Positions 1-5,835 of a DNA stretch of 9,596 nt are shown one piece after another. Under the pieces are notes generated by a model. It was not told where the DNA came from and made no database searches. It saw nothing but the letters and a program-made list of their open reading frames with translations. Within the stretch, counting starts at the first letter, position 1, and every line of letters starts with the position of its first letter. The DNA is taken from the NCBI GenBank assembly GCA_046728115.1, contig JBKPDW010000048.1, forward strand, positions 1-9,596, given 5' to 3'. This DNA is from CAVSWN01 sp046728115 (GTDB lineage Bacteria > Acidobacteriota > Vicinamibacteria > Vicinamibacterales > CAVVIG01). Both the position numbers and the translations under genes were made by a program.

Positions 1-128
1 TGATGAGTGGTCCGATGCGCGCTTCGTTCGTCCCCAGGTCTTCCCTTCACAAGGGCCATCTGATGACGTTTGTTCATGCATCCAGTCACCATACGACCTT
101 GAGGCCTTTAAAGGTTAGGCCCTATTAA
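1..128. other. Left edge, no recognisable gene
   Basis: I see no open frame, RNA gene or repeat that I can support here. The stretch lies where the middle of a tyrosine recombinase would be expected, because the recognisable C-terminus begins at 129. In the same frame, however, a TAA occurs at 126-128 and the bases before it do not read as the expected conserved HxLRH region. It is either a badly decayed part of the recombinase gene or unrelated flanking DNA. Confidence 0.4.
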
Positions 129-293
129 GGCACCGACGTCCGCACGATTCAATTGCTGCTCGGCCATCGGAGTCTCAAGACGACCGCGCAGTAACTGTGC
201 CTGGCGAGCAACAAGATCTGCGCGACGGCCAGCCCGTTAGATTTACTCCCGCGACCGGCCCCGACTACATCTGCCAGCGCCACCATGGTCTGA
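129..293 (+). pseudogene. Tyrosine recombinase (phage-type integrase) C-terminal remnant
   Basis: Read from 129, the frame gives GTDVRTIQLLLGHRSLKTTAQ, then TAA at 192-194, then LCLASNKICATASPLDLLPR in the same frame up to TGA at 291-293. The first part is the hallmark C-terminal box of tyrosine recombinases (LLGHxSxxTT followed by the nucleophilic tyrosine). The second part is the tail I associate with integrases that sit beside IS91-type transposases. The TAA occupies exactly the codon where the catalytic tyrosine should be, so one base change from TAC or TAT has removed both the active site and the tail. Sequence upstream of 129 is out of frame or lost, so the gene is dead at both ends. 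The broken transposase follows immediately in the same frame. The intact protein would have cut and rejoined DNA through a 3'-phosphotyrosine link. Confidence 0.8.
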
Positions 294-1493
294 GCGTCCT
301 CCATCGGTCGCTCCACGCCGACCGTGGAGGACGTGTTCCGCCGCTACGGCGAGATCTATCGGGCCGCCGCGGGCGGCTCGCTCTCGCCCGCCCAGCGACG
401 CGTGATGACGCGATCGAGCGGTGCCGGGCCGCCGCGCTCGGCGGCCACGTCGAACAGTGCGACCAGTGTGGCCACACACGTGTCTGGTACAACTCCTGTC
501 GCGTTCCCATTGTCCCCAGTGTCAATCCCTGGCACGCGCCGCATGGATCACCGACCGGAAGGCCGAGATCCTGGAGACGGAGTACTTCCACGTCGTCTTC
601 ACGGTTCCGGACGCGATCGCCGTCATCGCCTTGCAGAATAAAGCGGTCGTCTGGGATCCTCTTTCGAGCCGTCGCCGACACGTTACGGACGAGTGCGGCC
701 GACCCCAAGCATCTCGGCGCCGCGATCGGATTCTTCGCCGTGCTGTATACGTAGGGACAGACGCGGTGCATCATCCGCATCTGCATTGCGTGGTGCCGGG
801 CGGCGGTCTTTCACTCGATGGCACGATTGCCTGTCGACCGGGTTTCTTTCTGCCCAGCCGCGTGCAGTCCCGGCTCTTCAGCCGCCTTTTCTTGACACAA
901 CTCGAAGCCGCGTTCGACGCTGGCGCGCTCCAGTTCTTCACGTCCTCCGAACGTTACGCGACCGGCAAGCGTTTCTCCAACACCTCGCACCGACGCGGCA
1001 GGCCGACTGGGTGGTCTATGCGAAACGGCCTTTCGCCGTCCCTCAACAAGTCCTCGACTACGTGGGACGCTACACCCACCGCATCGCGATCTCCGATTCG
1101 CGATTGGTGGACATCAAGGATGGCCACGTCACCTTCCGCTACCGAAACTGTCGCGCGGCCCACCCGACGCCGAAAACCCTGACGCTCCCTGCGCCCGAGT
1201 TCATTCGACGCTTCCTGCTCCACGTCATCCTCGCCGGCTTCCACCGCATCCGGTACTATGGCTGGCTCGGCCATCGCCACCGCAAAGAGAAGCTCGCCCG
1301 CTGTCGCGAACTCCTCGGCACGCTCGCACCGGAGACGCCGCCGTCACCATCACCCGTCGACTATCGTGACCGATACGAGGCGCTCACCGGCGTCTCCCTG
1401 CGCCTCTGTCCCCGCTGTCAGGACGGACACATGCTCGTCATCGAGTACGTGGCGCGCACCCACAGCGGCGCCACGATCATCGATTCGTCATGA
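294..1493 (+). pseudogene. IS91-family HUH transposase, degraded by multiple frameshifts
   Basis: Spliced across three frames the region reads as a nearly full IS91-type transposase (Y2 HUH single-strand transposase, rolling-circle mechanism). Recognisable parts in order are VEDVFRRYGEIYR (from 324), a zinc-binding segment with cysteines at 458, 467, 497, 511 and 520, the HUH motif HHPHLH at 769-786, and two tyrosines four residues apart at 1059-1061 and 1071-1073 (DYVGRYTHR), matching the paired catalytic tyrosines of IS91. The C-terminus has RIRYYGWLGHRHRKEKLARC and a CPRC pair, ending at TGA 1491-1493. Lesions are shifts near 408-411, 501-508, 655-657, 762-768 and 943-950, plus TAG at 752-754 where the flanking residues suggest tryptophan. 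No ATG precedes 324 in frame after the TGA at 291-293, so the original start is lost or was GTG 324. It cannot make an active protein. Confidence 0.9.
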
Positions 1494-1868
1494 GCCCCTG
1501 GATCACCGTCGATCCCGTAACCCCCCGACGCGGCCTGCGCCACGGGACTCGTCTGCTCGCTCCGGTCCTCCCGGGCCTCGCGACCGCCCCACTTCTCCCT
1601 CTGCACCGCCTGCCCGCACCCTGCAAGGCCCCGATCTCCCCGGACTCGTCTCACATGCCGCCGCCCCGCTGACTCCCGCGCTGATTCAATCCCCATAGCG
1701 CGGCGCCGAGCAGCGGTTTCGTCCAACCCGTTTTTTGCGCATCGGCGCGGCGACCGGCATTTCGCTGTGATTCGGAGCTTCTTGCCGCCGCGTCGCCACG
1801 CAAAAAAGCTCTGCGTTCTCGGCCCCTCGTCAGCCCTCCCCCCTCACGACAGGCTTCGCGTCCCCGGT
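1494..1868. other. Non-coding stretch, probable right end of the IS91-like element
   Basis: Between the transposase stop and the stop codon of the GT87 gene there is no reading frame I can recognise. Short open frames exist on both strands but are rich in Arg and Pro with no domain features. The first half is C-rich and low in complexity. The second half holds the inverted repeat at 1731-1807 and the GTTC at 1815-1818. I see no T-run hairpin that would terminate the glycosyltransferase transcript coming from the right. Confidence 0.5.
1731..1807. repeat. Imperfect 24-bp inverted repeat, 29-bp loop
   Basis: The left arm 1731-1754 begins TTTTTTGCG and ends CGGCGCGGCGAC. The right arm 1784-1807 ends CGCAAAAAA. 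By direct comparison 19 of 24 positions pair, including an uninterrupted outer 9 bp with a T6/A6 pair at the base. The stem is large enough to fold in single-stranded DNA. IS91-like elements carry hairpin-forming sequence near the end recognised by the HUH transposase, so this is a reasonable candidate for that terminal structure. It could also be a chance or regulatory palindrome. It lies 62 bases from the GT87 stop codon. Confidence 0.6.
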
Positions 1869-3068
1869 TTACGCCAGGGCGCGCCACCGCAGGCGGAGAA
1901 GGCAGAGGCCGATCAGGATCGCCCCCACGGTCCCGCCGCCCCACGCCATCACGTGAAAGTAGACCGTGCGTCGCATCAGCTCGTACGTGCCCAGGCTCGT
2001 GAGCAGGACTCCCGCCATCGTCACCGCGCGCCACGGGCCGGACGTGTCCCGCCATCGATCCACCAGGCACGCGTACCCGGGGAGCGCCAGCAGCAGCACG
2101 TAATCCCATCCTTGCGGCGACACGAGCGGCACGAGGAGAGCGAAATAGGCGCCCTCCAGATAGTCGGGATGAGGGACCGACCGCCGGCGCCAGAGCAGTG
2201 CGAGCCCGGCGGTCACCGCCAGACCAACTGAGATCAGCGTCAGAAACGACGTTGCCGGCCCCGCGGGAAGCCATCGCGCCCAGAGAGCCGCGAACGACAC
2301 GTTCTCGTAGCTGGCCAGGTTCGGTGCGGTCGTCCCGGTGACGGTGCGATACCAGGCGTGAAGGAGCGCGAGGTTGCCGTCCCATCCGTACTGGACGACG
2401 GGGAGCGCGAGGCCGGCGGCCAGCACGATCGCGAACGGGACGAGCCAGCGCAGCCGCTGCGTCCAGAGCAGCCAGGGCAGCAGGATGAGCGCGTACGGCT
2501 TGACGAATACGCCGGCGCCGGCGAGCGCCCCGGCTAACGCTCCTCGCCGTTCGCGGCCGGCGCGCACCGCACCCCAGAACAAGAGCGCGAGCGGCAGGTT
2601 GAACTGACCCAAGCCCAGTTCCTTGAGCAGGAACTTGGCATTGAGCAGCAGCGTCCACCAGACCAGCTGTGAGACCGGCAGCCGGCGGTCGGGGAGCGTG
2701 CGAAGCGCCTGACGGATGAACGCCCATGCCATCGCCACCAGCAGCGCGAACCACGCCGCCTCGGCCACTTCCATCGACACCCAGGTGAACGGCACCATCA
2801 CCGCCGCGAACGCCGGCAGGTACTTGAACTGGTAGTGGCCATCCTCCGGCCGGTACAGCGATTCATGGGCGACGAAGCGGGCGACCGCGGTTCTCGGGGC
2901 GACGAAGTCGACGAGTCCGCCGCGCTTGAATCGGACTACCGCGTACGACGCCGCGATGATGAGGATGACTGCGACGATCCAGAGGAGCGCCGACACATTC
3001 CCTGCGCGGTTCGCTCCGGCCGAATCGGCGCTGCCGGCGCCGGGGTGAATGGGCTCGTCGACGTTCAC
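1869..3068 (-). CDS. GT87 (DUF2029)-type polyprenyl-phosphate-dependent membrane glycosyltransferase
   Basis: This is a hydrophobic protein of about 399 residues with roughly ten membrane segments, the first at residues 26-45. After it comes a loop with LVDF (Asp54) and the family signature LYRPEDGHYQFKYLPAFA (residues 71-88), then LLKELGLGQFNLPLALLFWG, a basic loop, VFVKPYALILLPWLL, and VSPQGWDYVLLLALPGYA near the C-terminus. This is the layout of GT87 GT-C enzymes, the group containing mycobacterial polyprenyl-phosphomannose mannosyltransferases, which add sugars to lipid or cell-envelope acceptors on the outer side of the membrane. Donor and acceptor here are unknown. The frame opens at GTG 3230, inside the methyltransferase stub. 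I prefer GTG 3068, which gives a short soluble N-terminus. GTG 2996, preceded by AGGGA, is also possible. None of these starts has a strong ribosome-binding site. The stop is TAA and the frame is intact. Confidence 0.85.
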   Translation of the reverse strand: MNVDEPIHPGAGSADSAGANRAGNVSALLWIVAVILIIAASYAVVRFKRGGLVDFVAPRTAVARFVAHESLYRPEDGHYQFKYLPAFAAVMVPFTWVSMEVAEAAWFALLVAMAWAFIRQALRTLPDRRLPVSQLVWWTLLLNAKFLLKELGLGQFNLPLALLFWGAVRAGRERRGALAGALAGAGVFVKPYALILLPWLLWTQRLRWLVPFAIVLAAGLALPVVQYGWDGNLALLHAWYRTVTGTTAPNLASYENVSFAALWARWLPAGPATSFLTLISVGLAVTAGLALLWRRRSVPHPDYLEGAYFALLVPLVSPQGWDYVLLLALPGYACLVDRWRDTSGPWRAVTMAGVLLTSLGTYELMRRTVYFHVMAWGGGTVGAILIGLCLLRLRWRALA

Positions 3069-3207
3069 GGCGCTAGAAGATTCGTTCTGCCAGTTGAACC
3101 GGCAGCAAAGACGACCCGGATATTCTGCCGCCGGCACCCGCGGGTCCAACGGGATTTTTCGACGAACGGATCTCCAGCTCGAGGATGGATGCGGTGTCGC
3201 CGTGCGT

Positions 3208-3405
3208 CTAGCTGCGATCGATCTCGACACACGTCAGATGCTTCACGCGGCCGCGAAGGAGATCGGTGGTCACGCCAGGTCCTGGTCCGATCTCGAGGAT
3301 GTTCGACCCGAGATCGACGCCCTCGAGAACCCAGGGCACAATGTGGGTCTCGACCGTGTTCTTCCAGCGTTTGGACCGACACAAGCACCGGTGAGCGAGA
3401 TTCAT
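3208..3405 (-). pseudogene. SAM-dependent methyltransferase, N-terminal stub
   Basis: ATG 3405 lies eight bases after the VOC stop codon, with GAGG six bases upstream formed partly from that stop (TGAGG), so translation would be coupled. The 65-residue product has the class I methyltransferase motif I, ILEIGPGPGVTTDLL, followed by the acidic strand LTCVEIDRS, and then TAG at 3208-3210. Family members normally run to about 200 residues or more, with motifs II-IV and the rest of the Rossmann fold. None of that is readable in any frame before the GT87 gene, so about two thirds of the protein is gone. The missing part was either deleted or replaced by the DNA upstream of the GT87 gene. The stub is unlikely to fold or bind SAM. 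The surviving part is clean, which suggests one deletion rather than long decay. Confidence 0.75.
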
Positions 3406-3413
3406 GGCGCGCC

Positions 3414-3800
3414 TCAGAACTGCGTGATGCTCAGCGTGTTGCCGTCCGGGTCTTTGATCCACGCGACTCTGGCGCCGCTCGGCGACGTCCAGATGCCCAG
3501 CTTATCCTGGCCCATGCCCGAATACCGTTGCAGTCGAACGCCGGCCGCTCGCAGCCGCTTTGCCGCCGCGACGATGTCCGGCACCTGCCATCCCAGCACC
3601 GTGTATTCGGCTGCGACCACTTCCTGCACAATCGACACGCGCAGCATCGTGCCGTGCGCGTCGAACGCCAGAGCGAACTCGTCCTCGCTGACGAGGCGCA
3701 GGCCGAGGGTGTCGCGGTAGAAGCGCCTGGCCCTGGCCGGTCTCGAAGTAGCCGCGAAAGCCACGATCTTGTGCGAGCCAAATCCCGCGTCGGTGGTCAT
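3414..3800 (-). CDS. VOC-superfamily (glyoxalase/bleomycin-resistance fold) protein
   Basis: This is a complete 128-residue protein from ATG 3800 to TGA. It shows the paired beta-alpha-beta-beta-beta modules of the vicinal-oxygen-chelate fold: module one at residues 11-60 (KIVAFAATSRPARARRFYRDTLGLRLVSED) and module two at 66-128 (YTVLGWQVPDIVAAAKRLRAAGV, ending WIKDPDGNTLSITQF). Metal-dependent members carry a histidine on the first strand and a glutamate in the final DPDGNxxE segment. Here those places appear to be Ala or Thr and Ser124. Classic glyoxalase chemistry is therefore doubtful and a binding or other role is possible. The substrate is unknown. The gene is divergent from an AraC regulator across a short gap and is coupled to the methyltransferase stub. 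Its ribosome-binding site is weak. Confidence 0.85.
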   Translation of the reverse strand: MTTDAGFGSHKIVAFAATSRPARARRFYRDTLGLRLVSEDEFALAFDAHGTMLRVSIVQEVVAAEYTVLGWQVPDIVAAAKRLRAAGVRLQRYSGMGQDKLGIWTSPSGARVAWIKDPDGNTLSITQF

Positions 3801-3865
3801 GCCTGAGAGTGTCGTCTAATCGAGGGTCTGTCGCAATCAGCGTCATCTGTCATAAAGTACCGTTA
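3801..3865. promoter_or_regulatory. Divergent promoter region between VOC gene and AraC regulator
   Basis: The 65 bases separate two divergent starts, so both promoters must lie here or overlap the coding ends. A direct repeat TCTGTC occurs at 3827-3832 and 3846-3851, 19 bases apart. AraC-family dimers commonly bind direct repeats about two helical turns apart, so this is a possible operator. CATAAAG at 3851-3857 resembles a -10 element for the rightward gene but has no convincing -35. Calling promoters by eye in GC-rich DNA is unreliable. Confidence 0.35.
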
Positions 3866-4702
3866 ATGCGACAAGCGGCCATCCTCCTCGAGTATGACCC
3901 GACGCCGGGTGTCTCGATTTCAACGCTTGCATACGAGTACCCCGTCGGGTTCAACGTCGTCGAACACGCCCACGGTTCCGACCAGTTGATCTATGCGCCC
4001 CGCGGCGTCATGGAGGTCGCGGCCGATCGAAGCCTGTGGTTGATACCGCCGCAATTCGCTGTCTGGATTCCGGCGCACACGTCTCACAAGATTCGCATGC
4101 CCGGCGCCGTTTCCATGCGAACGCTCTACCTGCGGCGAGGCCTGGCGCCTCGGATGCCCCGGAGGTGCTCGGTGTTACACGTCACGACGCTGCTCCGGGA
4201 GCTCATCATCGAGGCGGTGCGAATAGGGAAACTCCAATCGCGGAATCATCTGCATCGCACGATCCGGGACTTGATCCTGCACGAACTCCACGACTCCTCT
4301 TCCGTTCCCACGTTCGTCACGCTGCCCAGCGATTCGCGCGCGCTGGCCGTCGCGCAGGCGACGATAGCGGATTTGGCTACCGGGCGGTCGTTGTCCAAGC
4401 TGTGCGCCGAAGCGGGCGCAAGCGTGAGGACGATTGAACGAGCGTTCCGGCGCGATGTGGGGACGAGCTTCGAGCTCTGGCGCCGCCAGGCGCGGCTGAT
4501 GAAAGCCGTCGAGCTGTTAGTAGCGGGACGCCCTGTCAAGGAGGTCGCGTACGATGTGGGTTATCGCCGCACAAGTGCCTTCGTCGAAGTGTTCCGGCAC
4601 ACGATGGGGACCACGCCGAAGAAATGGACTGCGAGTCTCAATCAGACGAGACGCTTCAAACAGCCAGTCGCAGCGCGTCGAGCTGGTGTAACCAACACGT
4701 AA
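3866..4702 (+). CDS. AraC-family transcriptional regulator with cupin sensor domain
   Basis: The protein has 278 residues from ATG 3866; a GTG start at 3809 would add 19 residues that look unlike the family. Residues 25-90 form a cupin-like effector domain with the typical run EHAHGSDQLIYAPRGVMEV, IPPQFAVWIPAHTSHKI and VSMRTLYL. Residues 160-255 carry two helix-turn-helix units: the first around LSKLCAEAGASVRTIERAFRR, the second around VKEVAYDVGYRRTSAFVEVF, ending in the family signature FRHTMGTTPKKW. The effector is not predictable from sequence. The divergent arrangement with the VOC gene suggests it controls that gene and itself. A basic tail of about 20 residues follows the DNA-binding domain and ends at TAA 4700-4702, where recombinase debris begins. 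The frame is intact and the regulator is probably functional. Confidence 0.9.
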   Translation: MRQAAILLEYDPTPGVSISTLAYEYPVGFNVVEHAHGSDQLIYAPRGVMEVAADRSLWLIPPQFAVWIPAHTSHKIRMPGAVSMRTLYLRRGLAPRMPRRCSVLHVTTLLRELIIEAVRIGKLQSRNHLHRTIRDLILHELHDSSSVPTFVTLPSDSRALAVAQATIADLATGRSLSKLCAEAGASVRTIERAFRRDVGTSFELWRRQARLMKAVELLVAGRPVKEVAYDVGYRRTSAFVEVFRHTMGTTPKKWTASLNQTRRFKQPVAARRAGVTNT

Positions 4703-4723
4703 TTCGGTTCCATCCTGTTCTCG

Positions 4724-5072
4724 TCAGAGAATCGCATGCATGCGACGAAACACCTTCTCGGTCACAAGCGGCTCGAAGTCGCCTCGGATTGAGACGCGGT
4801 AGTCCGGGACATCGATCCAGCCGATGTAGACGCGATTGCCCAGCATGCGATCGAATGTCTGAGCCGGCAGCGGCAGCCCGCGCCGCGTCTTGAGGCCGAC
4901 AGCGGTTACAGCCTTCCGAACTCCTTCTTTCGTGAACCGCCCAGTGGCGAAGTCCTGGAACACACGCCGCAGCAATGACGCGCGTTCGATCTGGAATCAA
5001 GCTCTTGCCCATCGCACGCGGAGCGTTCAAGTCGCCGATCGGCGCCAGGAACGTCCTCGGTCCAAGTTCCAC
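4724..5072 (-). pseudogene. Serine recombinase fragment (Recombinase domain)
   Basis: On the minus strand one frame reads ELGPRTFLAPIGDLNAPRAMGKSLIPD (from 5072), and a second reads ERASLLRRVFQDFATGRFTKEGVRKAVTAVGLKTRRG and then QTFDRMLGNRVYIGWI, RGDFEPLV and KVFRRMHAIL, ending at TGA 4724-4726. Together these are the central Recombinase domain (DNA-contacting part) of large serine recombinases. The two pieces join if about two bases were lost near 4986-4992, in a segment normally reading LIPDPE. The N-terminal resolvase domain with the catalytic serine is absent, as is the C-terminal zinc-ribbon part. What remains is roughly a fifth to a quarter of a typical large serine recombinase. It sits directly behind the AraC gene and marks an old insertion or rearrangement. 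Confidence 0.8.
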
Positions 5073-5076
5073 GCGC

Positions 5077-5321
5077 CGCTCGCATGCGGGGCGGTCGTGT
5101 CGCCCAGATCGACGTTGATCAACTCCAGGTGCTCTGGATAGCGTTGGTCAGCCTCGACGATGGCATCAACGCGACAACGCCAGCAGGCAAGCTGCATGCA
5201 CATCCTCGGCGCGATCGCCCGGCTCGAGCGTGCGCGCATCCGGAGCGCGTGACGCCCAGTTTGCAGCGCGCGAGCGCAACGCGTTCCGCGTAGCGAGGTC
5301 TGTCAACTGGTTCAGCTTCGT
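5077..5321 (-). pseudogene. Unrecognised frame behind the RiPP-like gene, probably broken
   Basis: Eleven bases after the stop of the RiPP-like gene, GAGG is followed seven bases later by ACG at 5321-5319, where an ATG would be expected. The frame from there reads KLNQLTDLATRNALRSRAANW, continues through PDARTLEPGDRAEDVHAACLLALSR, and stops at TGA 5168-5166 (51 codons). A neighbouring frame continues smoothly as VDAIVEADQRYPEHLELINVDL until serine recombinase sequence takes over near 5072. The simplest reading is a downstream gene with a mutated start (or a rare ACG start), one small frameshift near 5168, and a 3' end replaced by recombinase debris. I do not recognise a family. Third-position composition looks coding-like, but the evidence is modest and the frame could be chance. 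Confidence 0.3.
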
Positions 5322-5331
5322 GGCGTCACCT

Positions 5332-5622
5332 CTAGTGTCGGCTTCTGAACAGAGAGTCCAGAGTGATTCTCCCTGGCGGATCGGGCTGAGGATTGAACGC
5401 CACGTGCGATCCCGGCCCCAGCGCCTCCTTCGTCAGTCGCAGGCGGTAATCAACGACGAGGTCCTCGAACCTCTCGCGCTCCATGCGCTGCAGCTCGGCG
5501 CGCTCTTCCTGCGTGAGATCGAAGTCCTTCATTGCCTCTTCGGGGCGGGAGAAGAGCAGATCCCGGAAATCCTCCTCCCAGAGAGCCTTCACGACCAGCA
5601 ACTGGAAGTGCTTCGCTGACAC
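5332..5622 (-). CDS. Candidate RiPP precursor, NHLP/Os1348-like leader with FNPQPDPPG tail
   Basis: This is a 96-residue protein starting at GTG 5622 with a perfect AGGAGG seven bases upstream, which fixes the start. Residues 1-55 (MSAKHFQLLVVKALWEEDFR, then DLLFSRPEEAMKDFDLTQEE and an acidic-basic helix) match the leader style of nitrile-hydratase-like (NHLP) RiPP precursors: a helix with KAL-x-EDFRDLL, a P-E-x-A turn, then a DLT-EE helix. Residues 60-96 are unlike the leader: a basic YRLRLTKEALGPG link, the proline-rich FNPQPDPPG (76-84), then RITLDSLFRSRH. There is no cysteine, so lanthionine-type or Cys-derived chemistry is excluded. Ser, Thr, Asn, Asp and Pro remain as possible sites. 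No modifying enzyme, protease or transporter is recognisable in this window. Membership by eye resembles the families called Os1348 or Franean1_4349, but I could not test it. It may instead be a small non-RiPP protein. Confidence 0.6.
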   Translation of the reverse strand: MSAKHFQLLVVKALWEEDFRDLLFSRPEEAMKDFDLTQEERAELQRMERERFEDLVVDYRLRLTKEALGPGSHVAFNPQPDPPGRITLDSLFRSRH

Positions 5623-5835
5623 GGGCGGTCCTCCTCCCAGGCTCCGGCAGCGATGGTGCTCTCTCCCGGCGCCTCATTTTCTCGAGGCCGGTAAGCATCC
5701 TCCTCCGCTCCGAGAGGTGTCAAGCAGGAGCCTCCGCAAGCTCCGCTACGTCGGCCGTATGTGTTGAGTGGAGGGAGGCTGCGCCCTGGTATCGTCTGCG
5801 GCTGGGTGGTATCCTGCCATGCCCGCTCGGAGTAG
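5623..5835. promoter_or_regulatory. Divergent intergenic region with a spaced direct repeat
   Basis: The 213 bases separate two divergent genes. A 7-base direct repeat TGGTATC lies at 5787-5793 and 5807-5813, exactly 20 bases apart, ending 22 bases before the rightward start. That is the spacing expected for a tandem operator on one face of the helix. On the minus strand TTGACA (5723-5718) matches a -35 consensus, but the hexamer 17 bases downstream (GGATGC) is a poor -10. I see no hairpin with a T-run. The open frames here lack domain features. Confidence 0.35.
5630..5635 (-). promoter_or_regulatory. Consensus Shine-Dalgarno for the RiPP-like gene
   Basis: AGGAGG on the minus strand, seven bases before GTG 5622, decides the GTG start over any internal ATG and marks the gene as well translated. 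Confidence 0.75.

Larger units (their letters stand above)
129..1818 (+). mobile_element. Remnant of an IS91-like element with an associated tyrosine recombinase
   Basis: A tyrosine recombinase tail and an IS91-type transposase lie head to tail on one strand, followed by a non-coding tail with an inverted repeat at 1731-1807. From memory, an integrase directly upstream of an IS91-type transposase is a recurrent arrangement in environmental bacteria. IS91 elements lack terminal inverted repeats, make no target duplication, and end near a GTTC or CTTG tetranucleotide. A GTTC lies at 1815-1818, seven bases beyond the second repeat arm, so I place the right end there tentatively. The left end is not visible and may lie before the window. 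Both enzymes are broken, so the element could move only if helped in trans. Confidence 0.5.

Noticed and set aside
1651..2754. 367-codon open frame on the minus strand
   Set aside because: It overlaps the GT87 gene in another frame, is Arg/Gly/Ala-rich and lacks hydrophobic segments or motifs.
3074..3207. In-frame open continuation of the methyltransferase after its TAG, about 44 codons
   Set aside because: It shows none of the later methyltransferase motifs, so readthrough or a mere nonsense mutation does not explain the stub.
2835..3806. 323-codon open frame on the plus strand
   Set aside because: It is antisense to the GT87 N-terminus, the methyltransferase stub and the VOC gene, with Arg/Ser-rich composition and no domain.
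5450..5698. Minus-strand frame with AGGAGG directly before ATG 5698
   Set aside because: The Shine-Dalgarno-like sequence touches the ATG with no spacer, so it cannot serve it. The frame overlaps the RiPP-like gene, which has a properly spaced site.
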